From: Sambucus nigra
Lineage: Eukaryota > Streptophyta > Magnoliopsida > Dipsacales > Adoxaceae
DNA length: 64,000 nt
NCBI GenBank assembly: GCA_949130495.1
Contig: OX422214.1
Coordinates: forward strand, 252,034,187-252,098,186
Reading direction: 5' to 3'
This document shows positions 9,362 to 20,407 of this stretch, in pieces. Under the pieces are notes generated by a model. The model had not been told where the DNA came from. It searched no databases and was given only the letters and a program-made list of their open reading frames with translations. Each line of letters opens with the position of its first letter. Positions within the stretch are counted from its first letter, which is position 1. Position numbers and translations under genes: made by a program.

Positions 9362-11607
9362 AATCTCCCACATACGTCTATGCCAGTACAAGATAAAAAC
9401 ATCGGAATTATCAAATGAAAAATGCCTATAAAAATCTAATACCCTCCCATGAACCGAAATCTGAAAAAGTATACAAAAATGCAAGTATCAAACTTTTCTT
9501 TAAAAAATCTTCAACACCCAATCTTTAAATATTTGAGCTTTTCTCATTAGGGTGTGCAACATAATGATCTTCAATTTTGTAGCTGCATAAAAGAGACAAA
9601 GCAAATACGTTCGTGACGCATCAAGTTTGAAATGATATAATAATAAATCAGTCAATATAATCAAATCTCCCCCATAATGTAAACTCCCCCATAAAATCAT
9701 AATCCCCCCCCCCCCCCCCCTTATCCTAAATAGATAAGGAAGTGAATAAACATAAATAAACATGGAGTTGTCACAAAAAATATGCATAGCAAACTTGGAT
9801 CAAACTATGCTCAAGCAAAGGAGTCCTCAAAGGCATCCACAAACTATTTCTTATTTTTCTATTTTTTATAAAAAGATATAAAAATAATTTTACACAAATC
9901 ACACACCATGAATTTACACTAAGACAACAAAATGATGGAAACGGAATGCATGAGTGTGAACATATTTGATAGTAAAATCAATGCAATCACGCATAACATA
10001 TGTGCATGATGAATATTTGTACTCCTAATGAATGAATCTTAAAATCGTCCTTAGGTATCGAAAATTTGAATTTAGATGAAATCGTCTTAATTTAATCGAC
10101 AAATCAAAGTTAGACATGATTTTCACACCAATAAGGTCTAAAACTATGTAATGCTTTTCATGAATTTATGAGGACGTGCAATCCCATTTTATATTCCATC
10201 CAAAACCCCTCATAAATAATAATGATTTTTCTTTTTATGTTGAGGTGGTGAAACTAAATCCAATTGGCCCATTTTATGGAATATTTTTTTAGATAACTAT
10301 ATATAACCCCTCAGTTAAAAGTTTCTTTGTAACTAAACCCACACAAAACTGCATTGTATATAGTGGCCCTTCTGTAAAAATCTCCACAAATTTTGCATCA
10401 CCTGGTTGTATACAAATTTTGCATCACTTGTTTCCACAAATCTTATATAATGGATGTGAATTCATGAACTTTTCAATGTTCTCACAAAGGGTATTTATTC
10501 AATCAGGTTAGTTTGTATACAAATGTAAGTGGGTATCTATCCAATCAGGTTAGTAATTGTCCCAATTCAATCCTTTTATTATAAGTATCTGAATGTATAG
10601 TGGATCGGAAGATACCAAGAAATTTGTTGGTGTATATGACGATTCCAACTCCGGTGCAAATTTTGAAGAACGAAAATGAAGGTTTATTATAAGTATATTA
10701 TAGATCCTCATATGACAACATGAACGAAAATGAAGCTTTACCAGTTGAATAGGTTGGAGGGGCAGGGGCCGATTTGTTTAATTTAAGAGAAGGTGGATTT
10801 GAATATATAAAATCCTTATAAGAGGGGTTGGTATCTAAAAGCCACTATTTTTTTTCTTTTTATTGCCTTTAAATTTTTTCGGCCTCTTTTTCAACCTCAT
10901 TGGACCTTGGCTTATGCTTTTGTGCCCCATTTTTTCTAGGTCCAATTTAAACGGTGGCTTAATCGCAAAGGATAAATGAGTACCTTCCGTAGCCCTTCCC
11001 CATTTTTCATAAATATCACACAAACTCACATTAACGGTTCTTACATGCACTATTTTTATTGCCAAGTTTTGTCGCATTTGGTTTGTTTTAAACACATAAT
11101 TGAGATGAAAACACATCAAAAAACATGTGATAGACAAGAACAATAGTCAAACAAATCTGTGCAAGTGTGCATTAAAGGAACTCATAAGTCAAAACATGTA
11201 GGTAGTAAAAAGAAATCACATCTCAATGGCTCCAAACATTGTAAAGCACAAAAATGAAATGATGACGCGCATCAAAACACTATTAAATATTCACATGGAT
11301 ATGGAATGAAGTTGTGACTTGGTCATCCTAAATGTCAGTTCATAAAAGGTGTAGAACAAAATACAAACTCTTTTTCTCTTTTTCCAAAAAAATTATCAAA
11401 ATAAAATCTTTTTGGCTTTTTTAATTTTTCTAAAAAAAATGAATTTTTTTTTTGTATTTTTCCAAAATTTTCAAAAACAAAAATCTTTTTGGTTTTTCAA
11501 AAGATATATCAAAAATGAAAAATATAAATACAAAAATGATACACACTAGAAATAGGCATAAAATATCATCATGAAAAGCGTCCTATGCTAGCAAACAAGT
11601 CTCAACC
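9362..11607 (-). other. Internal 3' region of the Sirevirus-like element without pol
   Basis: This 2.2-kb stretch lies between the gag end and the 3' LTR, where protease, integrase, RT and RNase H should be. I find none of their motifs. It includes a C homopolymer (about 9702-9720). One 102-residue minus frame at 10835-11143 ends in a Lys-rich tail but has no recognisable domain. Confidence 0.55.
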
Positions 11608-12584
11608 TCAACCGTGAGGTGCGATGGAGTTTTCCAAAGGTTGTGTCATCCTATGAAAAACATCAATCAAGTTATGTGAAGTTCGGACCAAAAACATAAC
11701 ATGCACCCTAATATGTGCAAACTCTTTCACGTAGTCATTCGGAGCATCATGTGTGGGTGCGTGTGTGTGAACAAATGTAGTAGCAAAATGTGACACATTC
11801 CCCAACTTAAAACACAACTCCCAACGGTGTCCTCTCTTTTTGTAATGGGTGCAAATACAAACAAGCCTAGGTACACCTCTCTCAAAACGTCTACGATGCA
11901 CTCTCCTATCAAGGACAGTACATCTAGGTGGGTGGGGCTGAGATCCATATGGATCAATCACAAACTCAAGGACCGACTCAGGTGCATCATGTGAAGTGGA
12001 TGCACCGTTATGACCTATTCCTAGTCTCTCAACATTACCCAAAGCGGTATTGAGGAGCATATTTCCTACCTTCCTAGATGTATCCTTTATAATGACCTTT
12101 ATCTCCCGGGCACATTCAAGATCTCTCTCTAGTTGTGACACACGAGATATAAGTTCACTCTTCTCCCGATTCACGACTATCTTCACCTTCTCTAGTTGAA
12201 TCGTCGATGCCTCTAATTCCCTCAAACTCTCAATATCTCTCTCCAAATGTATTACCCTAAGACCTAATTCCTTATTCAGCTTCTTCATTTTTAAGGTCCT
12301 AGCATACAAATGTGTACTGACTCTCACACTTGCTAGAAACACTCAAATCATTCTCGGGAGTCTCACGTGCTTAAGTATACTCATCGTCGTGGAACAAACT
12401 AGGTGTGGTCACGTGACTAGCTAAAAAGGCAACAAACTTCCCATGTGAAGACTCATCTACGGAATCTTTCGCCTCTTCCTTACTATCGCTAAGATCAACT
12501 GTCATGGTAATATTTTTGTCTTTTCTCTTTAGCCTAGTGGGACACTCAAATGCTCTATGCCCTCTACCCTCACACTAATAACAT
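11608..12584 (-). pseudogene. Sirevirus-type Gag, C-terminal part
   Basis: This continues the minus-strand gag across the solo-LTR insertion. From 12584 downward come a CCHC knuckle (first Cys pair, then CEGRGHRAFECPTRLKRKDK), an acidic linker (DLSDSKEEAKDS) and a stop near 12365. An open frame from 12342 to 11608 then holds a long heptad-rich coiled coil (LNKELGLRVIHLERD, ISRVSQLERDLE) and a second, degenerate Cys/His motif (THYKKRGHRWELCFKL). This combination is characteristic of Sirevirus Gag proteins, which form the particle and bind RNA. At least two in-frame stops break it. Confidence 0.75.
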
Positions 12585-13972
12585 TTTTCTGTGACACCTC
12601 ACCTAATTAAACCCCGGGTGATCAGTCTTAAATTAAATCAGAACAAGATTCCCAATTGGTTCATTCTTAGGATCACTATCGAAACTTTTTAATTACTAAC
12701 CACCTAAGTGAAATTAGACTAGTGTCAAGTTTTATCTTTCATTAACTCAATGAAATACTCATGCAGAAATAAATGATTAACAATCACAAGCTAACTGAAT
12801 TCAACCATCACATATAAATAAGAATCTGGACGAATAAATGATCGGCTAAAATCCAACACGAAAGTAAAGATAGATAACAATAAATCTCAAAGTATCTGAA
12901 TTAAATACTAAATAAAACCTCCAGCAACATGATTCAATATCTGATAGAAAATCCCTATACTAGGAATAGAAGGAATAGAGGCGCCTATCCAAATCCTATA
13001 ACATCCATATATGCTGTAGCAGCGAATCCCTGGAATGAATCAAGCCTGGCGTCCCTGTGGCTGGACACCTAAAGTTTTGAAAATATTTTATAGCAAGGGT
13101 TAGGACCCAAAATATTTTGAAAACATTTAGCAAATGATTAACTTGCAGTAATGAAATATGCATGAATGCGCTTCATATTTTAGTTAGTGTCGCACTCCCT
13201 TGAGGACAGACTAACCCCTCAACTAATGTGCACACCTAACGCCTTCTTTACATCCCACCTAGTCTTCTACCGCAAAACCAGATACTTGATATAACTCTTG
13301 ACAACCGCCCTACTCAATCCTGAGTATTTTTAATGCATGACTTATAAGATATTTATCGCCTTAACTAAGTTAATCATCTTTCCTTGAAGGCCATATAACA
13401 TTCACTAGTTATATAAATAATACACTTTTCTCCATGTATTTAAATTTCCTGTATATAATTATTCACCCCATTATGTACGTACAATTATCTTAAGACAATC
13501 ACACATGTTGAATGTGAATATAACCCATATATAATTAATACAATTCACTTCCTGTATTTAATGACCCGTATATAACTATTTATCCCATTATATACGTAGA
13601 ACCATATTCCAACATTCACACATATATTGAATATAAATATAACCCATCCTCCCGAGTAAGAACTCACCGGATGTATTCTCTAAAGTCCTATCGCACTAGG
13701 TGTACTCGCATAAACTAGTTTCTCCAAGTCACAATCACTCACTAACTTGGCCAAAAATATAAACATAATGGAGGCGGTCGTATTCCTTTCCTGAAAGTGA
13801 GATAAGCCCCTCACCCATATAATGAACGCTATGACCTAGGGATATACTCACCCTATTCCTCAAGCTAGGGGATTCACCCACTACGCGCAACCTCCCTTGA
13901 TAGGAGTATATGTATTAATAATATTGAACCACTGGTATTTATAAGCACACACCATATATATACTATCACACA

Positions 13973-13975
<3 letters not shown>

Positions 13976-14020
<45 letters not shown>
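13976..14020. repeat. (TA)n microsatellite in the solo LTR
   Basis: About 22 TA units. Confidence 0.9.
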
Positions 14021-14023
<3 letters not shown>

Positions 14024-14508
14024 CCCGACTTTACCGTGTACTGAGTCCGTAACACTAGCCTATACTTAGTATCTCGAGTTTATGGTCCAACTCTGCTTAT
14101 TAATTAATTTTCACATTCCTTAATTTAATTACTTTTGGTGTCACCCAACCAATATACATTGACTCGCTCTCGTGGTTCGAAATAAATATAATACCCGAGT
14201 CTAATCCCCGACTCCGAATTAATTATTTTTCATCCATAATTAATTTAAGGGAGTAATGTCGCCCTACTACTATACCCGAACTTATTCACTCAGTCCATTA
14301 CATTACTTTTCAGAATTTATTCTCCAAATTTGCATTCGTGTGTAGCACTAAATTCTCTCCCACCGTTCCCAATTATTAGTCCCTAATAATTCTGGGGATA
14401 TAAATTTTCCTAATTAATTTTCTTACTTAATTATACTTGGTGGAAATTAAACTAAAAAGGAAATTCCACTTAAAACTCCCAAGGACGAACTGTCAAAAAT
14501 CCCCAGCC

Positions 14509-14571
14509 ATCGATTGATCGATCCCCAACCATCGATCGATCGATGCCCAATCATCGATCGATCGATCGAAT
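14509..14571. repeat. Three ATCGATCGAT-rich units in the solo LTR
   Basis: The motif CCATCGATTGATCGAT recurs as CCATCGATCGATCGAT and TCATCGATCGATCGAT at about 24-bp spacing, each preceded by CCCA. Every unit is largely self-complementary. Confidence 0.75.
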
Positions 14572-15667
14572 AGTAGGTCCCCTTCTTCTCCGACCTCCTG
14601 TTCCTGCCATTAACGAAAACCTCCATTCTCTAAGCTTGTCTTTGGTTCATCTCAAGCAAACACAACATTTTATTTATATGGGAACGTGATCCTGACCTCC
14701 CCTAGAACCTTAAACACTATTTAAATTTCACAAATCTCTACTTTTTCGAATTTGCGGAATTTTCGGGTCTTTACTCGTTTAGTCCCAATTTCAACTGTTT
14801 ATCCCAAATTAGTTCATAAATTTCTCCTGGGTTTTCACATCTGAATAAATTATCTCAGAATTATGTAACATAATGAATTCCCACATTAATTTCCCATTAA
14901 TTTCATCCAAATGTTCTCTATACAAAACCCCATTTTTTTGTACCCTTACACCCAAAACGAAATCTGATTTACACATCACAAAAATATGAATTGGATATCA
15001 TAAATAAATATCACAGCAAGTTAACCACTTGCCTTTTGGGGTTCGCAGGGTCTGATATGTTGGTGTAAAGGCAAGCTTGATGATGAGCACCCAATCTGTT
15101 CCTTACTTTATCTCCAAATGATCCCCAAATTACCCCTAACTACTCTCTCTCCCATTCTCCAAAATTCTTAGTTTTAGGTTTATGTTTCTCTGTCGTTCCC
15201 CACTCTTAGATTTAGGGCTTAAACACAAATCCCTTTTTAGCCTAATGGGCCAAGCCCAAGTGACCTAAATAGTCTCGTGTGGGCCCCGTTATGCCTAAAA
15301 ATGCCCCGTGACCCGTTTACTACCCCGAGTACACTTTTTCGATTATCTCAGTCCATCCGGACTCAACTGTGCACTCAGAATAGACATCTGAATTAATTTA
15401 TAAAAATTCTTATCTCACACCCAAATTAGTCTATACCGACTCCTGGCTGAGATAAATAAATGCCACGTCATTAATACACGTTATGACGTAAATAAATTAG
15501 TACTATTCACTTAATAATTAAATTTCCCTAAATATTAACCATTCACTCTTCGATTAATATTTAAATAAATATTACCATAATTAATTCAATTAAATTATGA
15601 TACACATGTAATTTAAAATTTCTCGAATTAATTAAATATTAAATACATAGAAATATGGGGTGTTACA

Positions 15668-16562
15668 ATTTCTTCTTCGTGTTTCTCTTTCTCACCGCTC
15701 TCTTTGGTTTCATATTTCTTTTTATTTTTTTAAAAAACCTTTTTATTGGAATAATTTTGTTTTGAAAACTTGAGAATTTTTTTGAAATTTTTAGCAAGCA
15801 TGGACATATCAAAATCAGACTCGGACTCACACACTGTCACTTTTTTTTCTTCTCACTCTTGGACACTTCCTTTTCCTTCCCGGACTGTGCTCTAAGTGCT
15901 ATCCCTCTATCCTTAGGTTTGACAGTGTCGGGGAACATGTCAATTTCATATGTTTAGAGGTCTCCTACCGGCTCTTCCAATTTTAAATTGCTCAAATTAC
16001 TTAAGGAATTCAAAACAGTCACTTTAGGGATAAAACGTTTTGGTAGCAATCTCGAAATATTTTTAACCACTCGCTCATGAGGAATGTGCTCACCAAGATT
16101 GAAACTAGAGTTGACAATATCGGATAAACATGCGTAAAAAACGTCAAAACACTCAGATTCAAGCATGTTATTGTTTCAAATTGAGAGTTAAATATTGAAG
16201 TTTAGACTCTTTAACCGCGCTCGTGACTTCATGGGTAAGTTGTAAACATTCCACGCTTCTTTTGACATGGTGAACGTCATAATTCATCAAAACTCCTTAG
16301 GAGTGAGGACACCAGAAATTGTACTCAACCCTCGTGAATTAAAAGTGCACCATAAAAACTCACCCTCAGTCCAGTCTGCCACAGGTTTTAAATTGGTGAC
16401 TTTATTTGCGGTGACTATGGGAGGAGTCCATCCTCTTTCACAAACTACCCAAACTCGCTCATCGATTGCTTTTTAATGCGATTTCATACGGGCTTTCCAA
16501 TAGGCATAATTAGACCCGTAAAAAATTGACAACCAATTATATAAGTTTTCATTTGGAAACAT
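15668..16562 (-). pseudogene. Sirevirus-type Gag, N-terminal part
   Basis: The minus strand starts at ATG 16562. It encodes NYAYWKARMKSH, AIDERVWVVCERGWTPP, IVNSSFNLGEHIPHERVVK and RLLPKRFIPKV. Together these are the UBN2-type capsid of copia/Sirevirus Gag. A Lys/Ser-rich linker follows to 15668, where the solo LTR interrupts the frame. Stops and a small frameshift (near 16490 and 16270) break it; the longest open piece is 15954-16166. It starts about 90 bases inside the PBS, as expected for gag. Confidence 0.8.
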
Positions 16563-16650
16563 TGCGACAATTTTTCAAAATCAGATTTAAAAAAATCAAT
16601 TTCACAAAATTTTGCGAAAAACAAGATCACTCGATAAATTAGAGAAACCC

Positions 16651-16663
16651 GTTTTGATACCAA
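16651..16663 (-). other. Primer-binding site (initiator tRNA-Met type)
   Basis: The minus strand reads TTGGTATCAAAAC two bases after the LTR end (CTTTTACA). TGGTATCA is the usual PBS of plant copia elements primed by initiator tRNA-Met. It fixes the element's orientation as minus. Confidence 0.75.
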
Positions 16664-16665
16664 TT

Positions 16666-17757
16666 TGTAAAAGTATGGTGATCGCTTAAATAAGCTAAGA
16701 TACTAATTTATAAATGTATGTGTGATACTGATTAAATCGAATATGCAAATTTCCAAGTTAACCTTATTTAATCGGTGTCAATTTTTAATCCAATTTAATT
16801 CATCCCTAAAACATGCATCTAGGTTCATTGGGTCATGCCAGCACAAACCAATATGAATTGCTGACTCACAGATTTCAGGAAAAATCCCCGAAGGGAAAAA
16901 TCTTTTATTTCACTAATAATACTCACAATGATTACAAGCAAAATCTGCAAGGAATTTATCGCAGCAAATTCTCATAGGCCGCAACCTAAATCAGCAATGA
17001 ATCAACCTAGGAAGAACCACAAGTACACGCAGTCTAGTCAGAATAGGAACACTCACGACTACTCCCTTTGACACACAATCACGACAGCCTAGTACCTCCC
17101 TCAAGTGGCACCTAGATCAACAATAGGTTATCCTCCATACAAGAGAAACTATAGCAAAATCGTATCTTGGGTTCTTCAACAATTCACTAAAAACTATTGG
17201 GATTTTTGAATTGAATTTAAATGAAGAAGACAAAGTTAACCTGCTGTTAGCAGTTTTTGCAGAAAGAAATTCGCCAGGTCTTCTTATCAAAAGCAGAGTG
17301 GTTTAACACGCTTTATATAAAAAACTTAAGGTGAAGCGTCGCTCAAATGAGGTGGAAAGTTGCTCTCGAATAAAATGTTAGTGTTTCTCGAACGACACTT
17401 CTCGCTACATGCCCTTGTCGCTTGAACGATGGGCAGTGGTCGTATGAACGACCAACGCGAAAAAAAAATAATTTTTATTTCAAAAATCTGCCTCAACACA
17501 TAGAAAAATATTTTGATGAAAAACTCCGCCTCAACACTTGGAAAATATTTTAGAGAAATTATCACAACACTCTAAGTGAACCGTAAATTAACCAAACATA
17601 ACCTTACCAAAATTAATCTCGCGGAGGCTTGAATTTTGAAGAACTTTGATATGAGGATCCGTTTTGAGGCGTGATTGAACTTGAAGAAGTCTTCGAAAAT
17701 TGTAACGGTATGCAACATACTCAAATGTAAATCGGATAAAAAAATAATGTCCTTATA
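16666..17757 (-). repeat. 5' LTR of the Sirevirus-like element
   Basis: It is 1092 bp. On the minus strand it starts TATAAGGAC (the partner LTR has TGTAAAGAC) and ends CTTTTACA next to the PBS. It carries the TATA box at 17312-17319 and the TCGCTCGAACGA-type motif cluster. Divergence from the other LTR is visible by eye, with many substitutions and small indels, so the insertion is not recent. Confidence 0.85.
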
Positions 17758-17762
17758 GACTT

Positions 17763-19605
17763 GTAAAGGGGTGCCGTTCATTTAGGATGACCATTTTCAG
17801 TTAGCTTTCGATGAGCTAAAGGACATATTGACTTTAGCACCAGTTCTTGCACTGCCTAAGGGAAGAGTGGCATACTGTGTTTACACTGATGCATCCTTGC
17901 AGGGACTTAGGAGTGTGTTATAATATAATGAGAGGTCTATAGCGTATGCAACCCTCAAAATTATGCCCATGAGAATAATTATACCACGCATGATTTGGAG
18001 TTAGTCGATGTTGTATTTTCCTTGAGGATCTGGAGGCCCTATTTGTTGGGCAAGGAGTTTACTTTATTCACAGATCATAAATCGCTTCAGTATCTATTCA
18101 CACAGAAGAATTTTAACATGATATAGAGGAGGTGGATGGAGTTCGTGAAGGATTATCAGTTTGATATTTAGTATCCTCCTGGGAAGGCTAATGTGGTCGA
18201 TGACGCGATAAGCCGAAGACCAGCTGGTGAGATAGCGGCGGTTTGGAAAGAGAAGTGGAGAGAGCTTTGACATGATGATGATATTTCTATGGCTTGTATG
18301 TCCGTATTATCTATAACGCCTAAGATTGATATTTAGAATCCTCCTGGTAAGGCTAATGTGGTCGCTGACGCGATAAGCCGAAGACCAGCAGGTGAGCTAG
18401 CGACGGTTTGGAAAGAGAAGTGGAGAGAGCTTTGACATGATGATGAGATTTCTATGGCTTGTATGTCCGTATTATCTATAACGCCTAAGATTGATATTTA
18501 GAATCCTCCTGGTAAGGCTAATGTGGTCGCTGACGCGATAAGCCGAAGACCAGCAGGTGAGCTAGCGACGATTTGGAAAGAGAAGTGGAGAGAGCTTTGA
18601 CATGATGATGAGATTTCTATGGCTTGTATGTCCGTATTATCTGTAACGCGTAAGATTGTGATGAGGGTAGTGAAAGCACAGGAAGGGGATCAGTATTTCC
18701 AGGACAGAGTTCTCCACTTTCTATCTGATGTGATAGAGGGATTACTCGAGCAGTTCAGAGGGTGGTTTACATTTTAATGGTAGACTCGTGGTTCCAGAGG
18801 ATGATGATTTGTGACATACAGTGATGTCAGAGGCCTATGGGTCCTAATTTACAGTGCATCCTAAGTGGGATAAGATGTACCAAGACATGCATAAACAGTA
18901 TTGGTGGTTTGGGATGAAACGTGACATAGTAGAGTTTGTCTTGAAGGGTATTACCTACCACCTAGTGAAGGTAGCCCGCCAGAGATGGACATGGATGTTA
19001 CAACCATTAGAGATTCCTATGTGAAAATGGGAGAGTATCTCCATGGATTTTATCGCTAGATTATTATTATCGTAGCGAGGTCACGATTCTATATGAATGA
19101 TAGTGAATCAATTTACCAAGGTGGATCATTTTCTTCTGGTTCATACTGATTTTGAGACAAACGGTATACACAGTTAATTATCACTAAGATAATATGATTA
19201 CATTGGTCTTCCTTAAAATTGTGTCCGATCGGGATAAGATCTTTGTATCCCCTTTTTGGCAGAGTTTCTAGGAGGTGATAGGGATATAATTATGATTGAG
19301 TACAACATATCACCCATACACATATGAGAAAAATGTGAGGGTTAATCAAATGCTTGAGGGTTAATCAGAATAGCATCTTTTTGGTGGAGTTTGCATATAA
19401 TAACTTCTACCAATTTACTATCGCAATGGCACCATTCAAGGCACTATACGTTCGGCCTTATTATTTACCTATTTGTTGGTTAGAGGCATGAGGCAATTAA
19501 CTATTGGGGCCAAAGATGGTTTAGTACACCACTTCCAAGATTGAGTTAATTCGCGAATGCATCCAAATACCTCAAGTTAGGCAACAGAGTTACGCTGATG
19601 CAATC
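17763..19605 (+). pseudogene. Chromovirus pol, 3' half: RNase H and integrase
   Basis: This resumes the chromovirus frame directly after the copia insertion (KGVPFI, LAFDELKDILTLAPVLALP, YTDASLQGL). RNase H homology runs through DHKSLQYLF-like sequence to PGKANVVADAISRR. A triplicated 165-bp block follows at 18163-18657. The integrase has its zinc-binding N-terminal region (WWFGMKRDIVEFV), MDF at the first catalytic Asp, and the core to FLVEFAYNNFYQFT and MAPFKALYVRP. It ends near RQQSYADA at 19605. Frameshifts and stops occur throughout. The chromodomain end, polypurine tract and 3' LTR are absent because a Tat-element minisatellite begins at 19609. Confidence 0.8.
18163..18657 (+). repeat. 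165-bp tandem triplication within pol
   Basis: Copies start at 18163, 18328 and 18493 (GATATTTA followed by TCCTCCTGG). They are nearly identical, and copies 2 and 3 are closest. The unit is exactly 55 codons and repeats the RNase H terminus (PGKANVVADAISRR) and the linker to integrase. Confidence 0.9.
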
Positions 19606-19608
19606 ATA

Positions 19609-19832
19609 CCAATTCCGCAAGTCGATACCATTCTGCGGGCTTAAGTTAAGATGACCACTTCTGTGGGTCGAAGCCAATTCTACAGGCTTAAGTTGAGATG
19701 ACCAATTCTGCGGGTCGAAGCTAATTCTGCGGGCTTAAGTTGAGATGACCAATTCTGCGGGCTTAAGTTGGAGATGACCAATTCTGTGGGTCGAAGCCAA
19801 TTCTGCGGGCTTAAGTTGAGATGTTCTTGGGG
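19609..19832. repeat. Minisatellite of the Tat element, short array
   Basis: About 5 units of a 45-48-bp repeat built of two half units, CCAATTCTGCGGGCTTAAG and CCAATTCTGCGGGTCGAAG. It is the reverse complement of the longer array at 47060-48175, as expected from the opposite orientation of the two elements. Confidence 0.85.
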
Positions 19833-20276
19833 AAATCTATTGGTAAAATTACCTCATGATTTTGATTTGAGCTGGGGAAGCGATTGATGGGGAAATCCTT
19901 ATGTCTTTTGGAGACTTTACCTGGGGAACAACCAATCTGATGCTGGCGAAGTGATTAGGTGGTCCAGGGTTTGGACGTATTTCTCAGGGAGATTTGAGAC
20001 CTTTAGGAAATAATTTATGATCGTGAAGTTTTGTATATTTTGGAGGTCCTCTAGGGACGTTGTTGGGGAGAGATTCGCTTGGATTTTAAGGGTTTTGCTG
20101 GGGAAATAGGGATTCCACTTGGGGGAGTGTGAATTTTTCTTGGTGAAAATGTTCTAAATCCTTTCTGGGATTTTTAAGAATTTTATGAGGATTTTTCATG
20201 GTTTTCTGGTATTTTCAGGGAATTTTTGTATGAAAATTTAAGGGAGGTGCCTGTTGGCATGGTGTGGAGGGGGTTA

Positions 20277-20313
20277 ATGCCGATCGGCATGACCCTTGAC
20301 ATCCTATATAAAG
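20277..20313 (+). promoter_or_regulatory. Promoter of the PMD gene (copy A): 14-bp palindrome and TATA box
   Basis: ATGCCGATCGGCAT (20277-20290) is a perfect 14-bp palindrome 14 bases before TATATAAAG (20305-20313). The ATG is 95 bases after the TATA box. The same order, with a decayed dyad, lies before the other PMD copy (46506-46542). Confidence 0.65.
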
Positions 20314-20407
20314 GGGGGCGAATTCCCCTCATTTTTCACAGCTTCTTGCCTTCTCTCTTTTCACAATTTTCTTCTGCGAATCGTTCTAGCATTCTGATCT
20401 CTAAAAA

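Larger units (their letters stand above)
12590..15667. mobile_element. Solo LTR (3078 bp), Ty3/gypsy-like
   Basis: The block starts TGTGACACC and ends GGGTGTTACA, matching the TG..CA ends of many plant gypsy LTRs. The flanking 5-mers TTTTC (12585-12589) and ATTTC (15668-15672) agree at 4 of 5 positions. The Sirevirus gag frame continues on either side. No PBS, polypurine tract or protein domain was found inside, so a solo LTR left by LTR-LTR recombination is the simplest reading. Orientation cannot be fixed. Confidence 0.75.
8301..17757 (-). mobile_element. Sirevirus-like Ty1/copia element, non-autonomous, inserted in chromovirus pol
   Basis: Two related direct LTRs (8301-9361 and 16666-17757) bound the element. 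The minus strand carries a PBS, gag and a polypurine tract (GTGGGAGATT, at about 9362-9371) in that order. Gag has the Sirevirus layout: UBN2-type capsid, CCHC knuckle, coiled coil and a second Cys/His motif. No protease, integrase, RT or RNase H was found in the remaining 2.2 kb, so the element lacks pol. Flanking 5-mers AACTC (8296-8300) and GACTT (17758-17762) agree at 3 of 5 positions and fit a decayed target duplication. The chromovirus frame resumes directly beyond them. A 3.08-kb solo LTR interrupts gag. Confidence 0.8.
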
